DNA from: Alphaproteobacteria bacterium
Lineage (GTDB): Bacteria > Pseudomonadota > Alphaproteobacteria > UBA2136 > UBA6156
NCBI GenBank assembly: GCA_027485835.1
Contig: JAIXQG010000001.1
Coordinates: forward strand, 257,902-321,901
Reading direction: 5' to 3'
Length of the DNA: 64,000 nucleotides
In this document: one piece after another, positions 36,913 to 45,670 of the stretch
Position numbering within the stretch: the stretch's first letter is position 1
How the letters are laid out: the number at the start of each line of letters is the position of its first letter
Position numbers and translations under genes: made by a program
Notes under the pieces: model-generated
What the model saw: the letters and a program-made list of their open reading frames with translations, nothing else
What the model was told of the DNA's origin: nothing
The model's database searches: none

Positions 36913-37155
36913 ATGATGAAACCCTATGCTTATGAGACACTGGAATCCCTCGCCAGAGACATTTCAGTAATGAACAACGTTCTGCAAATTGCATATGAAA
37001 ATACTATAAACGGCATGGCAGAGGCTGAGTCTGGTAATATTGATGAGGCTCATTTTAAGATTAATGAGGTTTGTAGCATTTTAGAACAAACGACCACGCT
37101 GTTTACCGAGACTCTTATTAAATACCGAAGAGCTAATTCTAAGAATGCATCTTAG
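36913..37155 (+). CDS. Small hypothetical helical protein, 80 residues
   Basis: The strong RBS GGAGGA 36904-36909 selects ATG 36913 over 36871. The product is all-helical in appearance (ESLARDISVMNNVLQIAYENTING, then HFKINEVCSILEQTTTLF) and acidic. Family not recognised. It is probably co-transcribed with the gene ending at 36892. Confidence 0.55.
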   Translation: MMKPYAYETLESLARDISVMNNVLQIAYENTINGMAEAESGNIDEAHFKINEVCSILEQTTTLFTETLIKYRRANSKNAS

Positions 37156-37161
37156 ATCATT

Positions 37162-37187
37162 GAAAGTGGCACTAACTTCGGCCTCCC
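37162..37187 (+). repeat. Copy of the AAAGTGGC...CGGCCTCCC repeat
   Basis: GAAAGTGGC and CGGCCTCCC 8 nt apart, the same framing words as in the 74-nt repeats at 41620-41766. Confidence 0.45.
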
Positions 37188-37242
37188 AAATCATTGACTA
37201 AACGTTTAATTATAAAGGCCCTGATAGAGGGCCTTAAGTTAG

Positions 37243-37368
37243 TTAGTGGCAATGGTATGTCCCACGCTTGTGGTCATGATGACATCCCTGAGAGTTTGTT
37301 CCACCACTGTGTGCAAAAGCTGCGGTGCTCAGCAACAGAGTAGCAGCTATAAAAGCGAAGTATTTCAT
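37243..37368 (-). CDS. Tiny secreted YHYH-like protein, 41 residues
   Basis: ATG AAA TAC on the minus strand with RBS AAGGAAG gives a 19-residue signal peptide (ending TAAFA) and a 22-residue mature peptide. That peptide ends GCHHDHKRGTYHCH, the Cys/His motif of YHYH-type proteins, which suggests metal binding. It starts 24 nt after the DUF5334 gene stop, and the two families are often adjacent. A weak hairpin (37215-37235) follows the stop. Confidence 0.75.
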   Translation of the reverse strand: MKYFAFIAATLLLSTAAFAHSGGTNSQGCHHDHKRGTYHCH

Positions 37369-37392
37369 CCTTAACTTCCTTTGGTTGATTAC

Positions 37393-37662
37393 CTACTCCA
37401 TCTCAAGCGTGCGTGTTTCGCCGCTCTCATGATCGTAGACTTCGACCTCTGCTCCGCTACCGTATGTGCGAATATTCTCAACGGTTGCATTCCGGGTTTC
37501 CCCAGATTCATGGTCATAAAACTCGATTTCTTGTCCGTATCGCACAAGATTACCTTTACCAATTTCGACAGAATTCCCTGTTTGAGCATCAACACCATCC
37601 CAGGCGGTTGCAAGGGAGCTTATTGCGAATAATAGACATGTGGCTGTTTTGATAAGCTTCAT
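37393..37662 (-). CDS. DUF5334-family secreted protein
   Basis: An 89-residue protein with a signal peptide (ending SSLATA), then AWDGVDAQTG, EIGKGNLVRYGQEIEFYDHESGE and a second YDHESGE-containing segment, the duplicated short strands of DUF5334. Function is unknown. It is co-directional with the YHYH-like gene 24 nt downstream. Confidence 0.82.
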   Translation of the reverse strand: MKLIKTATCLLFAISSLATAWDGVDAQTGNSVEIGKGNLVRYGQEIEFYDHESGETRNATVENIRTYGSGAEVEVYDHESGETRTLEME

Positions 37663-37924
37663 GAATACAGTCTTCGCTTCACTAAGTGATTTGACAAGAT
37701 AAAAATGAATTATATGTATGATATTTAATGAAGAATGGCGGATATAAACGCAAAATTAACTTTAAGTCTTTTAATAGCAACTTGAATTGACTTGTGAATG
37801 GCAATCTGCAAAGCGGCGGAATCTTCAAAAGTGTATAAAAATGAATGATTAACATAATTGCAGTGAGATTGACTGCCTTAAGCTTGAATGAGTGAATTAG
37901 TTAATTAACTAAAGGTGTATCCTA

Positions 37925-38668
37925 ATGAGAATGTTAATCGGCGTATGTTTATTAATGGCAAATACATTGCTTTCAGCATGCTCAGGACTTGGACCGTCAT
38001 TAGAGGCTTCAATTACGACCTATCACAACCTACCCCTACAGCAGCCCGCTATTATCTCAGCGACTCAGGTATCAACTACTGTAGTCGCTCCAGCTAAGAA
38101 GATAACTTTTTCGATTATTCCTTCTAGCAATATTCCTAACGATTTGGAGTTTGCATCCCATGCAAATCAGCTCTCACATATTCTAAGCTCTGCTCTATTG
38201 CCAGGTTTAGTGCTTACACCTGCTGAAGACATTCAAAAAGCAGATGTAGTAATTGTCATGAATTACGTAATATCGACCCCTAAGCAATCATTGGCTTCTC
38301 AACCAATATATGGTCAAACAGGGGGAGGCACTTCCTATCATTCAGGTACAATGAATAGCTATGGTTATGGTCGAAGCAGCTTTGGCTCTTATACCGGCTC
38401 TTCGTACACGGTCCCCACTTTTGGCGTTGTAGGCACATCAACTTATACAGTCACTAACTACACTCGAGGGCTATTCATCAATGCATACATGTTCGAGGGG
38501 AAAAATAAATCGAAAACCCCTGTAGAAGTTTATCAAGCACGTTTGATAAGCACAGGTAGTTCAGGAAATCTCTCAGCAGTTGTACCTGCTTTATTACAAC
38601 TTTTTGCTCAAGTGTTCCCGGGTGAGAATGGCCAGACTGTGAATCTGTCAATTCCATTCAATCCTTAA
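37925..38668 (+). CDS. DUF4136-like lipoprotein
   Basis: A 247-residue protein with a lipobox (NTLLSACSG, Cys at about 19). The mature part starts with a beta-alpha pattern that resembles DUF4136: FSIIPSSNIPNDLEFASHANQLSHIL and ADVVIVMNYVI. A Gly/Ser/Tyr-rich loop follows (about 135-165), then a final domain with GLFINAYMFEGKNKSKTPVEVYQARL. It is probably anchored to the outer membrane. The next gene follows 15 nt later. Confidence 0.7.
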   Translation: MRMLIGVCLLMANTLLSACSGLGPSLEASITTYHNLPLQQPAIISATQVSTTVVAPAKKITFSIIPSSNIPNDLEFASHANQLSHILSSALLPGLVLTPAEDIQKADVVIVMNYVISTPKQSLASQPIYGQTGGGTSYHSGTMNSYGYGRSSFGSYTGSSYTVPTFGVVGTSTYTVTNYTRGLFINAYMFEGKNKSKTPVEVYQARLISTGSSGNLSAVVPALLQLFAQVFPGENGQTVNLSIPFNP

Positions 38669-38683
38669 GGAGCAAATTCAACC

Positions 38684-39499
38684 ATGGATAATCCCTTTAT
38701 TGTTGGACATTATTACATACGCAAGACAGAAATTAATGGTGTGTACGGCGGTAACTATCAGTCGGGCATTTCCGTTTCTAGAAGCACCTCTTTTACGTTT
38801 CTATTTACCGGCGGAGAAGGACATCTGCGAGGATACAAAGATGGTTGGTATGGAGATGTCTTCCGTTACTACGGCGAAGGCCAAGTCGGGGACATGGTTA
38901 TGCATAAAGGGAATGAATCACTTAGATCACATATAGATAGTGGGCAAATTGTTCACTTATTCCAGACTCACGGCAAAGGAAATCCTGTGAGCTATATGGG
39001 TGAGTTTAATTGTCTAAGCTATGATTGGGACAGAGCCAGAGATAAACTCGGTAATGATCGTAAAGTTATTATCTTTGACTTGATGCAGGCCGGCCTAGAA
39101 TCTGCAGAGGATATCTCCCCAGCCACTTTAAATCAGCCGTTAGAAGTACTTCGCAAAAAGGCATATGAGGCTTTTTCCGAGTCTGATCCTAAGATTAGGC
39201 AGGTAATTGTTCGCAAGCGTTGCAATGACGTTAAGGCGTATGCGTTGAAGCGGGCAAACGGGCGCTGTGAGTGTTGTGGTGTTGAGGCGCCGTTCATTAC
39301 TAAGCATGGACTGCCTTATCTAGAGGTTCACCATATTCGTAAGCTTTCGGATTATGGCTTAGACAGCCCTAGCAATGTAGCAGCTCTTACTCCAAATTGT
39401 CATAGGGAAATCCATCAAGGCTTAGGTGGGGCTAAAATAGATGACAAGTTATCATTGAAAATTGCAAATATTGAAAAAGGAATACAGAGCATTGGCTAA
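38684..39499 (+). CDS. McrA-like type IV restriction nuclease (SRA-like + HNH)
   Basis: A 271-residue protein. The N-terminal half (YYIRKTEINGVYGGNYQSGI, FLFTGGEGHLRGYKDGW, YGEGQVGDM) resembles the SRA-type reader of ScoMcrA-like enzymes. The C-terminal half is an HNH nuclease: CECCGVEAPF, YLEVHHIRKLSDYG, and ALTPNCHREIHQG with the metal-binding Cys residues and catalytic His. Such proteins cut DNA carrying modified bases (methylated or phosphorothioated), a defence role. The stop overlaps the next gene. Confidence 0.8.
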   Translation: MDNPFIVGHYYIRKTEINGVYGGNYQSGISVSRSTSFTFLFTGGEGHLRGYKDGWYGDVFRYYGEGQVGDMVMHKGNESLRSHIDSGQIVHLFQTHGKGNPVSYMGEFNCLSYDWDRARDKLGNDRKVIIFDLMQAGLESAEDISPATLNQPLEVLRKKAYEAFSESDPKIRQVIVRKRCNDVKAYALKRANGRCECCGVEAPFITKHGLPYLEVHHIRKLSDYGLDSPSNVAALTPNCHREIHQGLGGAKIDDKLSLKIANIEKGIQSIG

Positions 39500-39968
39500 T
39501 GATTCGTATTATTGGTGTTCCAGCGTACTACTTGAGGTTGGCGCTGTTGTTAAACCTGGAAACTGGGGGCGTATGATCAAATGTTACGGAGCACGCCAAC
39601 AAGGTAGCTGGGAAGTTCTATACAGAGAACTTGCTTTAGAATCAGTAAGAAAGATGAGTTTTCCAGATAAGCCCAGTCGTTTAGAATCTATATTTCTTTC
39701 GAGAACATTAGATGAATCAAACTTTTTTAAATTTAGAACAAACCGAGCATTTGATGTGACCTACAGAGTGAAACTTGTTCAACCAAAGCTGCCCATACAC
39801 TTTGCTAACTTTACATTCGTTTCCCCGAATAATTGGATGCAGCAAGAATCTATCATAACTTCCATGGAGGAATGCGCCGTTATCTATTGGCAAGATGGAG
39901 TAGATCATGGCGATGTGACCGAAGTATTAACGACATCGCCAATCGAAATTCTTGAGATTTGTAATTAG
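39462..39968 (+). CDS. DUF2441-like protein
   Basis: A protein of up to 168 residues; the true start may be the ATG at 39462 or the TTG at 39492, both overlapping the HNH gene end. It has the DUF2441 features VVKPGNWGRMI, FPDKPSRLESIFLSRTL and a late WQDGVDHGDVTEVL. DUF2441 proteins resemble ADP-ribosyltransferase/Tox-like folds in some annotations, but I have no motif proof. Co-directional with the nuclease. Confidence 0.55.
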   Translation: MQILKKEYRALANDSYYWCSSVLLEVGAVVKPGNWGRMIKCYGARQQGSWEVLYRELALESVRKMSFPDKPSRLESIFLSRTLDESNFFKFRTNRAFDVTYRVKLVQPKLPIHFANFTFVSPNNWMQQESIITSMEECAVIYWQDGVDHGDVTEVLTTSPIEILEICN

Positions 39969-39985
39969 CAAGAATTGATTCAGAA

Positions 39986-40318
39986 ATGATTAAAGCAATC
40001 GACAAAATACATACATCTACTCTTGGAAATGTTTATGAGGAGCTTGTTATGGCTATGGAAGAAGCTCAGTCTAAACGTGATGATACGATTATGTTTATCC
40101 GTGCACAGCATTTAGGACTTAGAGAAGTTGAGCCAATGACAGAGGAGTTTTTTACTGCTTATAAAATTGAAGATGGTATCGATAGCGTAGTTCTGCAGTA
40201 TCGTTCATATGATTCGTCAGGACCTTTCAGTTTAGGCCCAGATATAAATGTTTATAACATTAAGCTAATTCGCGAATTTGATACGCTGATTGAAAAGCAA
40301 GTAAAATTTCCAGACTAG
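39986..40318 (+). CDS. Hypothetical protein, 110 residues
   Basis: Not recognised. It is acidic, with a helical start (IDKIHTSTLGNVYEELVMAMEEA) and a second half with short strands (DSVVLQYRSYDSSG). Located between the DUF2441 gene and the AbiEii gene. It does not resemble AbiEi antitoxins (no winged helix), so it is not a clear antitoxin. Confidence 0.5.
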   Translation: MIKAIDKIHTSTLGNVYEELVMAMEEAQSKRDDTIMFIRAQHLGLREVEPMTEEFFTAYKIEDGIDSVVLQYRSYDSSGPFSLGPDINVYNIKLIREFDTLIEKQVKFPD

Positions 40319-40416
40319 ATAATTTTCGAAGGTAGTAATGAATAAGGATAGGATTTTAACCAGCTTATCCATTTACTTATTCAGCAACGACTGACTCAAT
40401 ACTTAAAGAGATAGCT

Positions 40417-41613
40417 ATGATTCCCGCTTCTGAAATCGACGCTCAAGCAAAATTGCTTAATCTAACTCCGCAGGATGTAGAGAGGGATTATGTTCATGGG
40501 TGGATTCTAAAAGAGATTTATGAGCATAGCGTATTATCAAATTTGCTAGTCCTTAAAGGAGGAAGTGGTTTAAGAAAAGGTTACTTGTCTGATACTCGCT
40601 TTTCGAAAGATTTAGATTTTTCATGTGAAGTAGAAATTGATCAGCGGCAATTAGAGGAGGATCTTGCTCAAGTTCTTCGTGCAGCAAGTAAGGGAAGTGG
40701 CGTTGAGTTTTGTATCGATGATACACATGTAAGAGATAAAAAACTGCAAATCCCTGGGGTGAGCGCACTTGAAGCTAGAATATACTTTAAAGGCTTTTAT
40801 CAACGAGAGACTCTCAAGCTGCGATCACATTTAGATATTAATCAGTTTGATAAAATCTATTTGCCAATTCAGAGTCGTCCTCTGCTTCATCCTTATTCTG
40901 ATATGAGCGCATGTTCTGGCTTAATAAAATGTCAGAAATTAGAAGAGATTTTAGCATCCAAGTTAACAACATTGCTTCACAGACGTCGCGCCCAAGATTT
41001 GTTTGATTTGGCTTTCTCAATCCTCTTTAATCGAGGATTTGAAGTAAGTCGGGCTGAAGTAATCAGAACATTCTTGAAAAAGTCCATCTACGATCCTCAA
41101 GCTCGGCAAGCTAGAAGCGATCTTTTACAGGTTCCCTTAAATGTATTTAAGGATCTTTGGGGAAGTATTATCGTGCCAGTCACTAGCCGGTTAGATTTTG
41201 ATTCAGTACAAGGACAATTTCAGCCTTTGATCGATGGACTTTTTAGGTTGTTAGAGCCTGATTTGGGTGGAGATCAAATTCGATCATATTCTGGTAATCG
41301 ATCCTACCAAGGCCCTTCTACCTATGGATTTGGTGGAGGTTTCAGTCATGAAGTACGTCAGGTTATTATCGGCTCTGGACTGAAATTAACAATGATTGAA
41401 GCTGAGTATCAAGGTCATAGACGTTTGCTCGAACCCTACAAAATAGAATATAAAGTGCGTAAATCAGACAACCGTGGGTTTGAGTACTTTTGGGCTTATG
41501 ATCGTATTGGAGGTAAAAGTGGTCCAGGAATAAAGTGTTTTTTCTCTGATCAGTTAAGCTCTATTACCCCTACAACTTTAACATATGAACCTCGATTTGA
41601 CGTTGAGTTTTAG
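40417..41613 (+). CDS. AbiEii-type nucleotidyltransferase toxin with WYL-like C-terminus
   Basis: A 398-residue protein. The nucleotidyltransferase motif reads GGS at 48-50 and DLD at 65-67 (KGGSGLRKGYLSDTRFSKDLDF), as in AbiEii/AbiGii toxins, and KLTTLLHRRRAQDLFDLAFSI is the family helix. Residues about 312-395 resemble a WYL domain (LTMIEAEYQGHRRLLEPYKIEY, then YFWAYDR). No AbiEi antitoxin gene is adjacent. RBS AAGAGA before the ATG. Enzymes of this type modify tRNA or related targets and abort infection. Confidence 0.78.
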   Translation: MIPASEIDAQAKLLNLTPQDVERDYVHGWILKEIYEHSVLSNLLVLKGGSGLRKGYLSDTRFSKDLDFSCEVEIDQRQLEEDLAQVLRAASKGSGVEFCIDDTHVRDKKLQIPGVSALEARIYFKGFYQRETLKLRSHLDINQFDKIYLPIQSRPLLHPYSDMSACSGLIKCQKLEEILASKLTTLLHRRRAQDLFDLAFSILFNRGFEVSRAEVIRTFLKKSIYDPQARQARSDLLQVPLNVFKDLWGSIIVPVTSRLDFDSVQGQFQPLIDGLFRLLEPDLGGDQIRSYSGNRSYQGPSTYGFGGGFSHEVRQVIIGSGLKLTMIEAEYQGHRRLLEPYKIEYKVRKSDNRGFEYFWAYDRIGGKSGPGIKCFFSDQLSSITPTTLTYEPRFDVEF

Positions 41614-41949
41614 TAAGCAGCTGAGTTCTGACTCTTTTAAAGTGGCAGGCGAGCTTTGCTGTTTCGGCCTCCCCTGTCCGCTTTAAACTAATGGCTGAAT
41701 TCCGCCTCTTTCAAAGTGGCAAGGGAGCTTTACTGCGGATCCCTCGTCGGCCTCCCCAGCCACTTCACTCGAATATTCTGAATAGTTTTATATATTTTTC
41801 TAAATAATTCTGGCTGGGGAGCTGACTTGCGATGTTCTTTCCGCGTTTTTGTAAGTTACTATGAGCTATTGTCATTGAGTATTCTTTCACTGTACTGCAG
41901 CTAAGAACGCTTCCTTTCTCAAAGAAATCAAATCATAAGGAAATATAAA
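41614..41949. other. Repeat-bearing intergenic region
   Basis: 336 nt between the convergent AbiEii and DUF2130 genes. It contains two 74-nt repeats (listed separately) and a 10-bp inverted repeat, CTCCCCAGCC (41752-41761) and GGCTGGGGAG (41812-41821). No ORF is credible. Confidence 0.5.
41620..41766 (+). repeat. Two imperfect 74-nt direct repeats
   Basis: Copies 41620-41693 and 41694-41766 share GCTGARTTC, CTCTTT, AAAGTGGC, GAGCTTT, CTG and CGGCCTCCCC. The second ends in GCCACTT, which pairs with its own AAGTGGC, so each could form a hairpin. Fragments of the same family lie at 28765-28779 and 37162-37187. Confidence 0.65.
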
Positions 41950-43365
41950 TTACTCATGCTGAATAGTTAACTGATCTGTCCGTTCAATCTCAGCAAATTT
42001 TGCAGCCATAGTTGGATTGCCTTTTGTGAGCTTCTTGATAGTAACTTCTTGGGCCTTATCGTTGGCAAGCCTCAGGTTACGATCGGAACTCAATAGAGCT
42101 TCCTTTGTCTTTTGGAGGTGGTTAATAGATTTATCGATCTCAACAATTGCTTCGTTAAATTGCCGTGAAGCCAATTCATAGTTCCTTGAAAAACCATTTT
42201 TAAACGTTTCAAGCTGGCTTTCAAACTGGGTTATATCGATGTTCTGCGCTTTAACGAGTGCTAACTCTGCTTTGTACTTCAAGGAATTTGTTGCCGCATT
42301 CCTCAGAAGGGTAATAAGTGGCAGGAAGAACTGTGGCCGGATAACGTACATTTTCTGAAACCTATGGGAGACATCCACAATACCCCCATTATACAGCTCA
42401 TGCTCCGGCTCTAGCATTGAAACTAAAATCGCATACTCGCATCCCTTTTCATTACGGTCTCGATCAAGCTCCTTTAGGAAATCCTCGTTCTTAGTCTTAG
42501 TGGCTGTATTGTCATTCTCGTTCTTCATTTCGAACATGATGGAGACAATTTCAGTCCCAGCGTCGTCATAATCACGGAAAATATAGTCGCCCTTGCTCCC
42601 CGTTCGAGCATCGTTGTCTTTTTCAAAGTAAGCTCGTGGGAAGGCCATAGACCGAGCATTGTTGAAGACGATCTCGCAGTGCTGCTCAAGCGTTTCTCCC
42701 ACCATCTTGGTGGATAGCTTTGCCTTCATGTCTCGAAGGCGCTCAATGGCCTCATCGCGGTCTTTAAGCTGTGTTTCGTATTTGTCCTTGAGTGACTTCT
42801 CGGAAAGCTGTTTTTCAAGTCCAGCCTTTTCAACCTCATTTTTTAACTCATCTCGCTCTTTTTCAATCACACTAACCGCTTCACTAACTGCAATCTTCTT
42901 TTCCAGCTCTATACCTTGAAGCTTGGCACTCAACCGTTGAATTTCTTCATCCTTGGCAACAGAGATTTTTTGCAACTCATTCGCCAGAAGAGCCTCGGCA
43001 AGTTCTGACGCAGCCTTCTTTTCCTGTTCGGCTTGTTTAAGAGCATTAGCAAGACTATCGCGTTCCTTTTCTACCGCACTTAAGGCCTCCGTCACAGCCA
43101 ACTTCTGCGTCACCCCGGTAGCGTCAAGCTTAGCCTTTAAATCTTGAATTTCAGCATCTTTTACAGCCACGTGCTTCTGCAAGTCGTTGCTGACTGTAGC
43201 TCTCGCTAATTCAACTGCATTTTGCTTCTCACGCTCCGCTAGTTCCAGCCGCTCATGTAGTTGCTTTTCAAAGTCCCCGTCACGAACCTGCTTCAGGATC
43301 TCTGCATAGCCTGACTCATCAACCTTAAAAGCCTTTTTACAGTGCGGACAAATGATTTCGTGCAT
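41950..43365 (-). CDS. DUF2130 coiled-coil protein (RmuC-like nuclease fold)
   Basis: ATG 43365 ([13 protein letters not shown]) is preferred, since GAGG lies 9 nt before it. The 471-residue product begins with a CxxC zinc-finger-like motif and DESGYAEI. A coiled coil of about 200 residues follows, and then the DUF2130 domain: [36 protein letters not shown] and [13 protein letters not shown]. The FEMKNE strand resembles the catalytic core of PD-(D/E)XK nucleases. It is divergent from the Gabija genes, and members often occur in defence islands. Confidence 0.85.
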   Translation of the reverse strand: MHEIICPHCKKAFKVDESGYAEILKQVRDGDFEKQLHERLELAEREKQNAVELARATVSNDLQKHVAVKDAEIQDLKAKLDATGVTQKLAVTEALSAVEKERDSLANALKQAEQEKKAASELAEALLANELQKISVAKDEEIQRLSAKLQGIELEKKIAVSEAVSVIEKERDELKNEVEKAGLEKQLSEKSLKDKYETQLKDRDEAIERLRDMKAKLSTKMVGETLEQHCEIVFNNARSMAFPRAYFEKDNDARTGSKGDYIFRDYDDAGTEIVSIMFEMKNENDNTATKTKNEDFLKELDRDRNEKGCEYAILVSMLEPEHELYNGGIVDVSHRFQKMYVIRPQFFLPLITLLRNAATNSLKYKAELALVKAQNIDITQFESQLETFKNGFSRNYELASRQFNEAIVEIDKSINHLQKTKEALLSSDRNLRLANDKAQEVTIKKLTKGNPTMAAKFAEIERTDQLTIQHE

Positions 43366-43687
43366 ACCCATCAACCTCTAGTTATAAAAAATACTTTATC
43401 ATCCCAGCCGCTATTCAGCTACCAATTCAATGAACATCTACTTGCTGAGAGGAGCGAACGTTAAGTAGTATGATATCTTGTATTGATATTACAGACCTGC
43501 CTTTTCAGCCTAAATTTATATAAAACTGAATTATTTAATATACTGCGCCCCTAGTACTATTGTGCCCTCCGAAAAGGTAAGCATCTACTTTTAGTTACTT
43601 GAATGATTTCTAAAAACAGTTTTTAATTAACTTATACACTTAAGCCATTTGTTTCTAAATGGTTAAAAAAATAGATGGAAAAGAAAA
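43366..43687. other. Divergent intergenic region DUF2130/Gabija
   Basis: About 320 nt, AT-rich, expected to hold two opposing promoters. I see no sharp operator or RNA structure. Confidence 0.45.
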
Positions 43688-45670
43688 ATGTTTTTGAAAA
43701 GCATAAATCTCAAAGATTTTCGCTCATTTGATAATGGTGAGATTGAGTTTCAGAAGGATTTGACCGTTCTAGTCGGTGAGAATAATGGCGGAAAAAGCAA
43801 CGTAATTGACGCATTGCGCCTTCTGACATTGCCTTTGGGAGGAAGACGGGAAATATACTGTGAACCTACAGATGTTCGGTTTCAGAGTGAAGCCACAAGC
43901 TTTGACCTGGAAGCCCATTATGCAGATCTTTCGACGGGACAACAGGGTCGCTTTATATCTGCAGCAACAGACCCTTCATTATCCAGCGCTAGCTTTGGGC
44001 TTCGTTATGATAGGTCTCAAACATTCTCAAAACCTCTGCTTTGGGGTGGAAAAGAAGGTAATGCCCCAGAAGCCGGATGTCATGACATGGTTCGCCATGT
44101 TTATCTGCCCCCCCTTCGCGATGCAAAAAGGGTTCTAGCATCAGGCAACCCAACTCGAATCATGGCGCTCATGAGTCATTTTATGGATGGAACAACCGAC
44201 AAACAGCTTGCTAAAGAACTCGCACGTAACGGATCACACGATGTACTGACAAAGGTGGATGGTGCTGTAGAAAAGGGATTAACTGCTCTTACGGCCGGGG
44301 TTAGAAAACAGACAGCAGCCGTTGGATTCGCATCGGATGAAGCGCTTATCGATATTGCCCGCGATCTTAGATTTAAAATGGCTGACCACGGAGTAGTACC
44401 AGAAGATCTACGCTATTCTGGGCATGGCTACGCTAACCTTCTCTTTATGGCGACGATTGCTGTAGAACTTGAAAAAGTCCGAACAGTCGATCTTACAATT
44501 TTCCTTGTTGAAGAACCCGAGGCTCATTTACACCCACAACTTCAAGCTGCTGTTCTTTCCTTCCTGCAAGAACAAGCTGAGCAGTCCCGTAAGCCAGCTA
44601 GTGAGCACGGCCCCGCTGGAGAACTACAGGTCGTTGTAGCGACACATTCACCCAACCTTTCTGCATGGGTTAGCAGTGATCGTCTCGTCGTATTCAAAAC
44701 GGTCTTACCACAAGATACGGCTTCAGAAGTACAGCCTTCTATTGAGCCTGCTGTTGCCGATGATGCTGTCATAGAAATAGCAACTTCTGCTAATGATAGC
44801 GAAACAACTACAAGCAGCGCTGAAGAGCTAAAAGCAACTGCTGCAGCCGCAGTAATTCGACGTTCGACCCGTTGTATCCCTCTAGCTAAAATGCCTCTCG
44901 ATAAAATCGAACGCCGAAAGGTTGACCGCTATATTGATGTTACAAAAGCGGCACTATTATTCGGTGGCCGGGTCTTACTTGTTGAAGGCATTGCAGAGGC
45001 TCTCCTCCTGCCTGTTATTGCAAAACACCATACTTTAAAAAATCAGTCCGATAAGCTGAGATTATTCCGCTCAACGGTGTTTATACCAATTGATGGTGTT
45101 GACTTTAGCCCCTACGTCAAACTTTTACTTACATCTGTGAACGGTGCACGTATTGCGGACCGGGTAGTTATTATGACTGATGGTGATAAAGGGGTTGCTA
45201 GCGATGACGATGAAAAAGATGCGGATGACGATAGTGTAACTGATGAGGCTACCTCTGCCACAACAGATATCGCAGTAGAAGGTGAGACTGAAACTGAGGC
45301 CAAAGCCGACCCATGCTTACCAGGTGAACGGCGGAAAGCTGAGTTAGAAGCTTTGGCGACTGATTTAAATGCGGCTAGTCACTTGGCAGCGATTACAAGC
45401 ATTTATTCGTTGGAAACAGAACTGCTCGAGGCTGGAAATAAGGATATTTTAGAAAAAGCTTATTTGACGCTTCACCCAAAATCTAAAAAGAAGTGGGACA
45501 AGGCTGTCGCTCTTAGTGGAGATGAAAGAGCAAAGGTAATTCACAAAATATTCAAATCGACGCGCAAAGGTGATTTCGCTCAAATTCTTGCAAAGTTGAT
45601 AGAGGATGGAGAAAATTTCACAGTCCCCCTTTACATCGCCAAGGCAATTGAGGAAGCGGTCGCAACGTGA
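43688..45670 (+). CDS. gajA: GajA, OLD-family ATPase/TOPRIM nuclease of Gabija
   Basis: A 660-residue protein. ABC-type ATPase: Walker A GENNGGKSN at 30-38, a signature-like RYSGHGYANLLF and Walker B LTIFLVEEPEAHLHPQLQ. A TOPRIM domain follows: VLLVEGIAEALLLP with the metal-binding Glu at about 430, and TDGDKGVASDDD at about 497. A long acidic insert (about 500-540) separates TOPRIM parts. Gabija GajA nicks phage DNA when nucleotides fall. The helicase gene overlaps its stop by 4 nt, the normal Gabija order. Confidence 0.87.
   Translation: MFLKSINLKDFRSFDNGEIEFQKDLTVLVGENNGGKSNVIDALRLLTLPLGGRREIYCEPTDVRFQSEATSFDLEAHYADLSTGQQGRFISAATDPSLSSASFGLRYDRSQTFSKPLLWGGKEGNAPEAGCHDMVRHVYLPPLRDAKRVLASGNPTRIMALMSHFMDGTTDKQLAKELARNGSHDVLTKVDGAVEKGLTALTAGVRKQTAAVGFASDEALIDIARDLRFKMADHGVVPEDLRYSGHGYANLLFMATIAVELEKVRTVDLTIFLVEEPEAHLHPQLQAAVLSFLQEQAEQSRKPASEHGPAGELQVVVATHSPNLSAWVSSDRLVVFKTVLPQDTASEVQPSIEPAVADDAVIEIATSANDSETTTSSAEELKATAAAAVIRRSTRCIPLAKMPLDKIERRKVDRYIDVTKAALLFGGRVLLVEGIAEALLLPVIAKHHTLKNQSDKLRLFRSTVFIPIDGVDFSPYVKLLLTSVNGARIADRVVIMTDGDKGVASDDDEKDADDDSVTDEATSATTDIAVEGETETEAKADPCLPGERRKAELEALATDLNAASHLAAITSIYSLETELLEAGNKDILEKAYLTLHPKSKKKWDKAVALSGDERAKVIHKIFKSTRKGDFAQILAKLIEDGENFTVPLYIAKAIEEAVAT

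Noticed and set aside
39986..40318. AbiEi antitoxin for the AbiEii gene
   Set aside because: No winged-helix pattern, too short, and not overlapping the toxin gene as AbiEi usually does.
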